From contig MNCI01030046.1 of assembly GCA_015680685.1 (NCBI GenBank), positions 494,489 to 522,631 of the forward strand: 28,143 nt of DNA. Reading direction: 5' to 3'. Under the pieces are notes generated by a model. The model saw only the letters and a list, made by a program, of their open reading frames with translations, ran no database searches and was not told the DNA's origin. Shown piece after piece: positions 18,806-27,511 of the stretch (position 1 is its first letter; every line of letters begins with the position of its first letter). This stretch comes from Gnetum montanum (Eukaryota > Streptophyta > Gnetopsida > Gnetales > Gnetaceae). The position numbers and the translations under genes were made by a program.

Positions 18806-18896
18806 CTACAGCATTGGTGATGACATCAAATGAGTTGTTTTCAAAACGTAACTTTGGGTTCAAATTGAGATCTTGTACAATATAAGATGTCAAGAC
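18806..18896 (-). CDS. Single exon of a plant methyltransferase-like gene
   Basis: On the minus strand, a pyrimidine-rich tract and TGTTGTGCAG precede a 91-bp open segment that ends at TGTAG followed by a GTTTCT donor. It codes for 'VLTSYIVQDLNLNPKLRFEN' and 'NSFDVITNAV'. From memory this matches the plant SAM-dependent methyltransferase type-11-like proteins with 'L-T-E-Y-V-V-Q-D-L-N-x-N-P-x-L-P-F-x-D-N-S-F-D-V-I-T-N', in which the 'F-D-V-I-T' end is part of the Rossmann-fold core. The exon is in phase 0 and ends in phase 1. No neighbouring exon was found on either side within the window, so the gene has long introns or this is an isolated fragment. Activity and substrate are unknown. Confidence 0.65.
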
Positions 18897-19674
18897 CTGC
18901 ACAACACAGAGCAGAAAACCGTGAGTAAAATTTATGCATGTCATTACATTCAAAATTTTGAAGAATGAAGTCAGAATACACATGTAAAGTCTTTGGCTCA
19001 GGAGGAACCAGAATAGAGAGGAAGAGATGCAGCAACATGAAAAATAAGAAATAAATGAGAAATAATGATATTATGTCATTAATTGTATTAAAAATGAGCT
19101 TCAAATATGAAAGCCATGTACATAAATAAACCATCAAAACTAAATAAAAGGTTGCACAACTTGGCTGACAATAATGATGACGTTACCCCAAAAACACACC
19201 ATACAATTTCTGAAGTTGCTACACTGTACAAATTTATTTTCCACTTTCTCCAACAGAAACATAACCTCTCCTAAGAAAAGAATAACTATGAAAATGCCAC
19301 TTACACCATGTGAGGAGCATTTTTAACCCCCAATTCTCCTAGCAATATCCTAATTCTTTATCATGGTGCAATATATAATGTAATATATCACTGTACCACT
19401 GCTCAACCTACTGTTCAAATTGTTTTAAAAAGAAGTGATTTTGTTCTTAAGAAACCTTTATGAGCGTTCTTAGCTGGTTACTCCCAACAAGTCTAATTCT
19501 ATCTAATTTTGACAAATTTCACAATGCTCATGGATATGTGCAAGGTCAATTCAACTATGTTTCCTTGGTCTAATTGAGAAATGCATCATTCAATTTATTG
19601 AATTGTATATAATTATTGCACCAATATTAGATTAGTGCAATCTTACATTCCTTAAAAAGATAGTTGACATGTAA
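18897..19674. other. Intron-like AT-rich sequence
   Basis: T-rich on the minus strand before the acceptor site, with no exon recognised. It separates the methyltransferase-like exon from E7. Confidence 0.45.
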
Positions 19675-19977
19675 TGGCAGCGTAGGGAGGAGGAGTTTAC
19701 CTGCACCCTGGAACAGACCACATTTCTTCTAAAGGAGAAGGCTAAATTGGAGCTTCAGAGGTATGAGCTGAGGGAGGTTGTGTGCATAAGTGCTGCTGAA
19801 ATGGAGCTGCACCAGCTCTTGCAGCAAGAGCTCATCAGGGAGGAGTAGAAGAGGATTGCTAGGGAGGCAGCAGAAGCTAAGCAGAGGGAGAAGGATTGGT
19901 TGGAGGCTGAACAGCTGCAACACCAGCAAGACCTAGCTCATGAAACCATCATTCATTGTTGGTTTCAAGACAATGAA
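19675..19977 (+). pseudogene. E7 coiled-coil segment
   Basis: 'WQRREEEFTCTLEQ', 'KAKLELQRYELREVV', 'AAEMELHQLLQQELIREE', TAG, 'KRIAREAAEAKQREKDWLEA', 'EQLQHQQDLAHETI': the usual Gln/Glu/Lys-rich helix with only one stop in about 100 codons, so this is one of the better kept coils. It continues in frame into the J-like module. Confidence 0.78.
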
Positions 19978-20190
19978 TGTCCTTATGTCATTATGAATGT
20001 GAATCGGAAAACCTCTTGGGATGCACTATGAAGGCTTATTCAGTGTACTTCAGCCAAGCTGCATCCTGATGCCCCAGGTAACAAAGCCGAACAACACCTG
20101 AAGGAAGAGGCTTACAAGGAGTTTTAGTAAGTCACAACTTTCATGGCCACTAAAAGGCATTGGGAGGTTTTGGAAGCTATTCATCGTTAG
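19978..20190 (+). pseudogene. E7 J-domain-like module with HPD
   Basis: 'CPYVIMNVNRKTSWDAL', TGA, 'RLIQCTSAKLHPDAPGNKAE', 'HLKEEAYKEF', TAG, TAA, 'VTTFMATKRHWEVLEAIHR', TAG. The Tyr codon at 19984 and the His codon at 20062 are 26 codons apart, and H-P-D is intact. The TGA (CGA to TGA) falls where E2 and E4 have Arg. 'KLHPDAPGNKAE' is close to the helix II end and loop of genuine J-domains (K-Y-H-P-D-x-x-x). Confidence 0.75.
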
Positions 20191-20565
20191 CAACGTGTTG
20201 GTTGTGCTTGGTCTCAACTACAACATCCGATTTAGGTGCCTAGGTGTGATTGTTTCTTGGGTGGCGAGGGTGGTTGTCTTGGTCTAGGTGTTGGTGTGTG
20301 TCTATTTTGGGACTTTTGGGGTCTAAGAACTTCGGATTTGTGTTAGGTTCTTGCTCTTGAGTGATTCTACAAGGATTTTCTTCCACAGTAATCTATTTTG
20401 GTAGACCATTTTGTGGGGTTTGAGGTCTATCATATGGCATATCCTTAACAGGCGAGGATTTCTAAGGCATGGGTGCCTGGGGTTTTTCTCCCCCATGTTA
20501 CTTTTTTGTTACCTTTTGTACATATTTCTCATTAATACAGTGCCCGAACTTTTCTCAAAAACAAC
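20191..20565 (+). other. E7 3' UTR and terminus
   Basis: G/T-rich UTR. The stretch TTTGGTAGACCATTTTGTGG (about 20398-20417) with GAGGTCTATC after it is repeated almost exactly in E8, which ties the two copies together. Confidence 0.7.
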
Positions 20566-20709
20566 CTAAAAATCAAATACAAACATACACTTTTATAAAA
20601 CATATGAAACAACCACCACTGTATGATAGTTAGCAAGGATTACATACAAAGTGTTGGACACTCATAACCAACCTCTAAATTTTCACTACAAATATTTTTC
20701 AAATTCTTA

Positions 20710-20726
20710 GAACACAGGGCAAGACT
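20710..20726. repeat. Left target-site duplication of E8
   Basis: GAACACAGGGCAAGACT. The right copy at 21068-21084 is GAACATAGGGCAAGACT (16 of 17 bases identical). Confidence 0.85.
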
Positions 20727-21067
20727 ACTTTTTGTTTTTTTAATTTTTTTTAGAAGAGTTCAGGAAATGTATTAATGTAAAATATGTACATTAAGGAACA
20801 AAAATGAGGGGAGCAAGATCCCCAAACACACAGGTCTTAAAACCAGCACCTGTAAAATAATGGCCACCCGATAGACCTCATCCCCACAAAATGGTCTACC
20901 AAACTTGACAGCAAAATGCCTCACAACCCCGTAGAGACGTCTAGGACCAAATGGACCCAACACAAAAGAGGGATTGCAAACCCAGGAGGCCGAGAACCAA
21001 ACCTCACCACCGAAACCCAAAAACAAAAATAGGCACAAATAAACATAGAAAGCAACCAGGAGGTTTT
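20727..21067 (-). mobile_element. E8: 3'-UTR-only LINE insertion with target-site duplication
   Basis: A minus-strand 341-bp insertion: T-run (element A-tail) at the left, then the shared terminus in reverse (20743-20777), then UTR homologous to E7. It is flanked by 17-bp direct repeats and so is a severely 5'-truncated product of target-primed reverse transcription. It has no coding sequence; the open frames in it are by chance. Confidence 0.88.
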
Positions 21068-21084
21068 GAACATAGGGCAAGACT
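21068..21084. repeat. Right target-site duplication of E8
   Basis: GAACATAGGGCAAGACT, paired with 20710-20726. Downstream the host repeat continues (TTACACTAACAACTAATAAG) as in the unoccupied paralogue at about 5450. Confidence 0.85.
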
Positions 21085-21889
21085 TACACTAACAACTAAT
21101 AAGAATATAACTCAATATACTACTGAGTTTATTACAAGGCCTACGTTACCTTCATTGACCTTAACATGTTTTTTATGACATAAGGCTTTTCTACTCTTCA
21201 ATTCTAACTATGAATCATTGATTAGGTATTATTTATCTTCACTAGCATTATGATACCTCAAGGAAATGCACAACCAAAGATGATGACTATCATTTCCAAA
21301 ACAAAACAGTTCTGCAACTCATGTTTTAAGTTTTGTTTACAAGCAACATCAACAAATGTGGTTGAATGTAATCCTAATCATCCATTGTGTTTTTATCAAA
21401 CAACATAATTTAATTTATAGGCTTCAACAACTTTGTCCATGCAATGTGGTCTTGCATTTCCACATTGAAGGCTATCTAATTTGAAGAATCCAATTACCAT
21501 CCAGCCATGAGTTGGGCTATCTTCAGGTCCTATGCTACACAATCAAGGCTTGGTTCAACCATCATTTTTAGAATACACTTCAATATATCCCCAAGATAAG
21601 TGACTAGGGATCATGTGGGTGCACATTTACAAATGATACCTACATCATTGAAAAATTTTGATTGTTATGCAACTCAACACCCTTGTATTCAATGTCCCAA
21701 TATATTAAGCCTAAGTGAGCATATGTATAAGTTTGGATAGTGGTGCTCATCCATAAATTAAAAAGTGGATTGTAGCACAAACTGCCTTTTCAAGTAGAAG
21801 ATTTCAGATGATAGATCACCTAAAATTGCAACTCGGAACCATTTGGAATTGTATAGTAAAATGATTTAAAACAAAGATTTTAAAATTGA
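21085..21889. other. AT-rich sequence, no gene
   Basis: The first about 140 bp are the right half of the host repeat shared with 5450-5575. The remainder has no recognisable coding or repeat content. Confidence 0.5.
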
Positions 21890-22068
21890 ATCCTGTAGTT
21901 TCAGAAGAAATCATGGGTGGAATAGACGAGGCACACGGAGCGAATGCGACACGCAAAGCGAACAAGGAGCGTGGCGTGGACGAGAAGCGCAGCATGGACG
22001 TAGTGCACAGAATAGCAAGGCAAACGAAGGACATGGCCGCAATACCAATACCAACAATAGTGCTCTAG

Positions 22069-23242
22069 GAGCCCAGGAGGCACCGATAGGTTTAAGGGAG
22101 ATGGGGTGTGTAGATTTCGATGGAGAGGACTACATTGGGAGGGACTCTGAACTAGCTAATGGGACGATCGAAGAACACTCCCGCTCAAACACTATTATGC
22201 ACCTCCGTGTTAGGAGCCACCAACGGAGGAAGTCAAGACCATGCAACGCAATTTAATCGGGTGTTTCGTGTCCTTTGATGCCCGCCCCTAGATGGACTTG
22301 ATTCGACGATGGGCGAAGGAGAGCTGGGGGGTTGGAGCGGTTGATGTTCAAAGCCTGTTGGAGGATCTACTCCTGTTCATCTTTCCAACTCTATAGGATC
22401 GCGACTCAGTCCTTCAAGGGGGGCCATGGTTTTATGGTGCTCGGGGGCTAGCTTTGACCCCCTGGCGACCAAGAGCACATTGTGAACCTGATCTATTTGC
22501 TTGTGCCCCGATCTAGATACGAGTATCTGGGATTCCATGGGAAATGTGGAATCTTGGATTCCTTAAGCGCTTGGTGGGTCTCTTCAGGAAGTTCATTACT
22601 TTTGATAAGGTTACTCAAATGATGGAGCCAATGGGTTTTGCCCATTTCTGCATATGGAGAACTCTCTCCTCGAAGGACCTCATCAAGGAGACAATGCTTG
22701 AGCTCCCAAGTGGGGAGGAACGGCTTCAAGCTGAATTTGAGAATCTGGAGGGTGTGCCATTCAGGGAGAAGGCTTCTCATCTTCATGGGGGAGGGGGCAA
22801 AGGTTGTTCCTTCTATGGGAAGATTGAACACTGTGACTCTGACTGTCGATTTTGGGATGGTGGAACAAAGCTAATGTGGGATGAAGCCCATAAGTCAAAT
22901 AGGGCTGGGGAATGGGTGATGGTTGGGCGTAAGGGGCGATCAGTGAGACCGCCACCGCCACCACCCCAACCCCCACCTCCATCACCGCCTCCTCCCCAGC
23001 CCCCCTCCTACCCGAGGTCCTCCCCACAGGCCTCCCCACGCCCTTCCCCATGCTCTTCTCCACAGTGGGTGCATGACACCAGCACCCCGCTCGCCTCATT
23101 GTCGTCCATCAAGCCAATGGTCCCCAAGATCATGCTCCCCCCTAGCCCCTGGCCGAATGGGTCAATGTGGTTAAGGGGAGTACCACACCCCGTAAACCTA
23201 CAAAGGTGGGCCCACCATCAGAGGATTCGGGCTGTAGCCTAG
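22069..23242 (+). pseudogene. E9 ORF1: gag-like protein, knuckle with lost Cys, Pro-rich tail
   Basis: An open stretch at 22069-22255 is acidic. The next frames give 'LLEDLLLFIFPTLQDRDSVL', 'GGPWFYGARGLALTPWRP' and 'APIWIRVSGIPWEMWNLGFL', as in DUF4283. From 22544 a 232-codon frame runs 'RLVGLFRKFITFDKVTQMME', 'ERLQAEFENLEGVPFREK', the knuckle 'CSFYGKIEHCDSDC' (22805-22846; second Cys is Tyr from TAT at 22814), then a long Pro-rich stretch (about 22951-23050). The Pro-rich segment may be an authentic linker. Gag-type ORF1 binds element RNA. Confidence 0.78.
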
Positions 23243-23368
23243 TTATGCGTGCAAGGGGTCACCTTGGCCGCTCGTCCAAGAGTCTGTTAAGGGAGAAGCA
23301 AACAAAATGAAGTATTGACCTGGGATTGCAGCAGACCCTATGGGAGGTCTACCAACACTGCACAACCG

Positions 23369-24090
23369 ACCTTCACTTGGAATTGTAGGGGACATGGTAC
23401 ACCCTATAAAAGAAATACCCTACGACGAATAGTTCGTGATGAGGATTGTGACATTGTTTGCCTGCAGGAAACTAAGCTACAGGAGGCAAAGTTCTGCCAT
23501 CTCCAATGGGATGGATGGAAAGCCCATCTACGCCCCTATGTGGGGCAAGCAGGGGGTCTAGCTATCCTAGCACATTGTGACATGATACTTGTGGACTCAT
23601 GGCAATGGGCCCTGATTGTTCACATTCCCTCCCAGGGCATATGGCTAACCAACTTTTATGAACCTCAAGAGTGGGCGTAGAGATTCCATGAGCTGGATCA
23701 TGTGGTGATGCTGGTGCAGAATCGCCTTGCGTGGCTGGTTGTTGGGGACTTCAACCAACGGATACACTCATGGGAAAAGTTTGGTGCAGGTTGCCTTCCC
23801 CAAGAGTTTCAAGAGTTTCAAGAGTTCTTGGTAGCTCACTCATTGGTGGACCTGCCTATTGAAAATTGCCNTTTTTGGTAGCTCACTCATTGGTGGACCT
23901 GCCTATTGAAAATTACCAATTTACCTGGAGCAATAGGTGAAAAGGGACCAGCCACGTCTTGTCTTGAATCGACCATGTTTGCATTAGTTCGAACCTCCTT
24001 CTACGGATGGATGTGCAGGTTACAAGACAAGAATGAGTTACCTTGGATCATTGTTCGCTAATTTGTTCTCTTGGGCCTGAATGAAACCGG
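23369..24090 (+). pseudogene. E9 ORF2 AP-endonuclease
   Basis: 'TFTWNCRGHGTPYKRNTLRR', 'DIVCLQETKLQEAK' (catalytic Glu), 'GIWLTNFYEPQEWA', TAG, and 'LVVGDFNQRIHSWEKFGAG' (G-D-F-N at 23744-23755). It is then interrupted at the N (23871) by a 40-bp duplication and continues with 'FTWSNR', stop, and a degraded rest. Motifs match those of E5. Without the duplication, the break is simply two overlapping copies of one segment. Confidence 0.88.
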
Positions 24091-24099
24091 ACCCCTCAG

Positions 24100-25630
24100 C
24101 CCTTTTGTTTTGAGGCGACTTGGCTACTCAAGCCTTGGTTACGGCCATTAGTTGAAGACATATGGGCTAACTACAAACAAGGCCAAGGAGAATCGAGGAA
24201 TTTCCTTAGAGAAGGGCTTCTTCATTTGAAGTGGGCTATCCGATCTTTACCTATGGAGGACAAATTCTCATTTCGGACAAGCCATACAACACTCCAGGAC
24301 AAGTTGACCCAAATTCAATCCCAACAAGAAGCTAGGGAGGACTTGCATGAAGAGGAGCAAAATATCCTGATGCAACTACAGGCGCTCGACATGGAAGAGG
24401 AGACATATTGGAAACAACGATCATGGATCAGATGGCTCCGAGAGGGGGACAGGCAAACGAAATTCTTTTTGCTATAGCCAAAACACATGGGTGGAGCCAA
24501 CCTCACAGGTTGGTGACCACTAGGGAGAGATAGTTGATGAGCTGTAGGGCATGGCTAGAGAGTTGGCACACTATTGGGAGACAATCTAGGCAAAGCAACC
24601 CACAACGCCCATTTCAATTCAAGTTCCGCAGGTGCTGAATGAAGAGGATAACGTTAGATTGTTGGCCCCGTTTTCCTGATAGGAACTAACAACAATGATC
24701 GAGGACATACTAGGGGGAAGGCACCAGGGCCGGAGGGTTGGAGTCTCGAACTCTTCAAGACCTTCTTGGATATTGTGGGGCCCAACATTTTGGATGCCTT
24801 CAATCTAATGCTGGCCAAGAAGCAGGTTCGCCAGGAGCTTAACTGCCCCCGAATTGTGTGCATTCCCAAATGTGCAGACGTGTCTCTCCTGGAACATTTT
24901 CAATCCATTGGGGTTTGCAAAATCCTGATTCAAGTTTTCTCTAAGAAGATCGTACACAAACTTGCTCCTCTAATGCCCAAACTGGTGGGGGTCAATCAGA
25001 CGAGGTTTGTGCAAGGCCGGACCCTGCAAGACCAAATTCTCCTAATGCAAGAGATTTTCCACTCTCTTCGTCTTTCGAAGTTCCCTGGGTTGTGTCTAAA
25101 ACTAGACATATGCAGAAAAAAGGATTTGACTTAGGTTTTATTCAACTCTACATTCACCTACAATCCTCGGCTGGTTTCTCTTTCGACATGGGGGGGGCGC
25201 GGTTATGGGGCCTCTCGTCACCTAGTGGGGGGTTACGGTAGGGGGACCCACTCTCGCCGTTACTCTTTAGTATTGCTATGGACCTTCTACAATCCTACTG
25301 TAAAGCGATGGGCGTCAGGGGCATGGAAATCACAGGAGTAGAATGTTTGGCTGAACATTACGTTGATGACACGATGCTGATTAGTTGGGCTGGGGTCCCA
25401 CAGGCACATGGCATTAATTTGGCGCTTTCCTGGATGGCGGCTGAACTTGGCCTAGTAATTAACCGAGCAAAGTCAATGGCCCACTTTCTAAACGTGGATG
25501 CTCGGGTGAAAAATCAAGTGTCGCAAATCCTGAACATCCCATCTAGAATGATCAAGGATACATACCTGGGCATCCCGTTGTTCCATTGGGGGTCAATGTG
25601 TGTCATGGGGGGTGCTATTAGAAAAAATTG
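24100..25630 (+). pseudogene. E9 ORF2 reverse transcriptase (YVDD)
   Basis: First a spacer with 'YWKQRSWIRWLREGDRQTKF' (about 24407-24470), a signature of plant LINE ORF2. Then 'KAPGPEGWSLELFKTFLDIV', 'FQSIGVCKILIQVFSKKIVH', 'GVNQTRFVQGRTLQDQILLM', 'FPGLCLKLDIC', a frameshift with a short deletion, 'GLR', TAG, 'GDPLSPLLFSIAMDLL', 'EHYVDDTMLIS' (Y-V-D-D at 25359-25370) and 'DTYLGIPLFHWGSM'. The catalytic box is intact. The TAG sits in the conserved G-L-R-Q-G-D-P motif, where E6 keeps Gln. Confidence 0.9.
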
Positions 25631-25737
25631 AGAACCAAGTCTAAAACTGGGCAAACCATTTTTTGACTTAGAAGGGGAGGTTGGTGCTAGCCTCGAGGGT
25701 GTTGGCAGCAATGACTCGCTTTGTGGTCGTTGTGGCC

Positions 25738-25739
<2 letters not shown>

Positions 25740-25831
<92 letters not shown>

Positions 25832-25832
25832 N
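25740..25832 (+). repeat. 92-base poly-C run ending in N
   Basis: Ninety-two C followed by one N. It replaces the post-RT stretch that E5 and E10 have here (about 60 residues). It is probably a sequence gap or artefact and not biological sequence. Confidence 0.85.
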
Positions 25833-25859
25833 AGCCAGCTAGGACTGGATCGCACGCCC

Positions 25860-26345
25860 CTAGCCTACAATGTGTTTGGGGATTTCAAAATTCAAGGACG
25901 AACTGACGTTGGGTCAGCAATGATTATTGCTTCATTTCACCTGCCAAATTGATAGGATGGCCTAGTGGGTCAAAATCATGAATGCCAAGTATGTACGGTG
26001 GCAGGTGGGAACACAGGACTCGAGGCCTTGGTGGACACTTTGCAACCATGCACTGCAAATGCAGACGCACGGGTGGTTGAATTTCGAGCCGCACCACCTG
26101 CTATCAGCCATGTACCCACTAGTGTCAAGGTGGAATCGGATATGGCAGGGACAGCTGCCCAAGAAAATCAAAGTTTTCTTGTGGCTGCTAGAGAGCAACA
26201 CGCTACCAATATGGTCAAATTTACGAAGGAGGGGCCTCAATCTTGACAAGACTTGCCCACTATGCGACACTGCGCCCAAAACGGTCCCGCACTTCTCCTT
26301 CCAATGCACCTACATGTGCACAACATGGCGAGAGACGGGCTAGAC
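25860..26345 (+). pseudogene. E9 post-RT connection and zf-RVT
   Basis: From 25978: 'MNAKYVRWQVGTQDSRPWWT', 'LCNHALQMQTHGWLNFEP', 'RIWQGQLPKKIKVFLWLLES', 'SNLRRRGLNLDKTCPLCDTA', 'PHFSFQC', TAG. This is an intact 121-codon frame with the full zf-RVT pattern (C-x2-C...H-F-x-x-x-C). E10 has the same protein ('IWQGRLPEKIKFFLWLLKND'). Confidence 0.88.
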
Positions 26346-26379
26346 TCCCTCAATACCACTAACAGGAAATTCCCAAGCC

Positions 26380-27002
26380 ACATTACTTTTATGGGTGGTG
26401 TGGAAAATACGCAACCACAAAATCTTTCAATAGCGCCATTTGCACCCCCCCCCCCCCTCCCCCNGCGGGTCACAACTGCATGGAAGGAAATTGAAACAAT
26501 GATGGGGGTTACGCTAACCTATGAACCTAACTGCGCAACATTCTAGGACAACAAGGAATTGTGGGGAATGGTGGAACGGTGCAGCTAGAATAATGTGCTG
26601 CCACGACTGGTGGGAGACCTGACCCTCCCAGATGACACTTTCTTTTCCAACTAGCAGAAGGACCGCATCTTTTTCTGGGGTACTAAAGTCATTTCACAGA
26701 ATCCACGATTGCCAAGTGTCTAGGGGCCCAGGCAGAGGGCGAAATCATCCTACCCACCACACGTGGGTTGTAGGATGCTGACCTATTTTTCATAGGACCG
26801 GTGCCACACACACAGAGTAGACAGGTTTCCAAATCCTCCGTGCCACCTGTCTGGGCTTGGGCTACTAATCTAGTGGACTGTTTCTTCATGCAATCTGGAA
26901 ATGGGTCCAAGCTCCAAGGCATTCATTTTGCCTTCCTCAAATGCCTGAAGCTAGGGATTAGGGTTAACTTACCCCGATTTTTTCTCGTGGTCTTACAATA
27001 GC
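26380..27002 (+). pseudogene. E9 ORF2 extension domain
   Basis: The zf-RVT frame continues to 'LWVVWKIRNHKIFNSAICT' and then hits a C-run with N (26445-26464), where the frame changes. Downstream: 'TAWKEIETMMGVTLTYEPNC', TAG, 'LWGMVERCS', TAG, 'LPDDTFFSN', TAG, 'GEIILPTTRG', 'FIGPVPHTQ' and the core 'DCFFMQSGNGSKLQGIHFAF' plus 'LKCLKLGIRVNLPRFFLVVL' (26876-26997). This aligns block by block with E4, E5 and E6. Confidence 0.7.
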
Positions 27003-27045
27003 AGAAGCAAGGCCGTGGCTTATTTTAGCCCTATGGTGGGGGGCA

Positions 27046-27511
27046 GTGGGGGTGCGGCCTCAGGCAAAGCCGGGACCCTCTCCCACCTTGGGGTCTTCTT
27101 TGCTTAGGCCCTCCCTTTTGGCCCATCCTAGGGCTTTAGGGGTTAGACCTATGATGACTTGCTCCAGGAGGAGGAGCGACCATTGGGGACCGTGGACCTC
27201 CAACCCCATGGCAATGCTGAATGTCTCCCCACGTGGGGCGTCGAATCACAAAGAGAGTCAAGATGGACTATGCCGTGTGACAGCAGAGGCAACGGCCGCT
27301 ATGTGCACTGAGGAGCGTCGAGAGTGGAAGGCCAAATGGGATGAAGCCCTTGCGCTCGCGTAGATTGAGTTGAAGACCTATTTCTGAGAGCGGGAACAAG
27401 AGCTAATCCAGTAGCAAGCCTTGTTGGCAGAAGCTACCCAGGCCCAACTGGTGGATGAGATCTGGGCTCAAGTCCGAGAGGAGTTGCTTCAGGAGGAAGC
27501 CACTTGTAGAA
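27046..27511 (+). pseudogene. E9 linker and coiled-coil start
   Basis: A Pro/Gly/Arg-rich linker is followed by 'TEERREWKAKWDEALALA', TAG, 'IELKTYF', TGA, 'EREQELIQ', TAG, 'QALLAEATQAQLVDEIWAQV' and 'REELLQEEATC', matching the E1 coil. The coil is cut at about 27511, where E10 sequence begins in the same orientation. Confidence 0.78.

Larger units (their letters stand above)
19675..20565 (+). mobile_element. E7: 5'-truncated J-domain LINE tail
   Basis: Begins inside the coiled coil (19675), continues in the same frame into the J-like module (19978 on), then a long 3' UTR, and ends in the shared terminus (TTAATACAGTGCCCGAACTT near 20532-20551) and a short A-run. No clear target-site duplication; weak similarity between CCTTAAAAAGAT at the left and CCTAAAAATC at the right. 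Confidence 0.82.
21890..27511 (+). mobile_element. E9: longest LINE copy, ORF1 to coiled coil
   Basis: GC content rises at about 21890. The copy then carries ORF1 with a Pro-rich tail, endonuclease, RT with YVDD, zf-RVT, extension domain and coil in that order. It is broken by three Ns with C-runs or duplication, by frameshifts, and by many TAG stops. It ends in the coil where E10 begins (27512), so its J-module and 3' end are not seen. Left limit approximate. Confidence 0.82.

Noticed and set aside
21886-22068. Arg/Ala-rich open frame in both strands before E9 ORF1
   Set aside because: Made of near-repeated GC-rich words; it may be part of the E9 5' leader, but no protein family or conserved counterpart in E5 supports it.
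25514-25906. Poly-Gly and poly-Pro open frames at 25740-25831
   Set aside because: Created by the 92-base C run next to an N; the run itself is doubtful.
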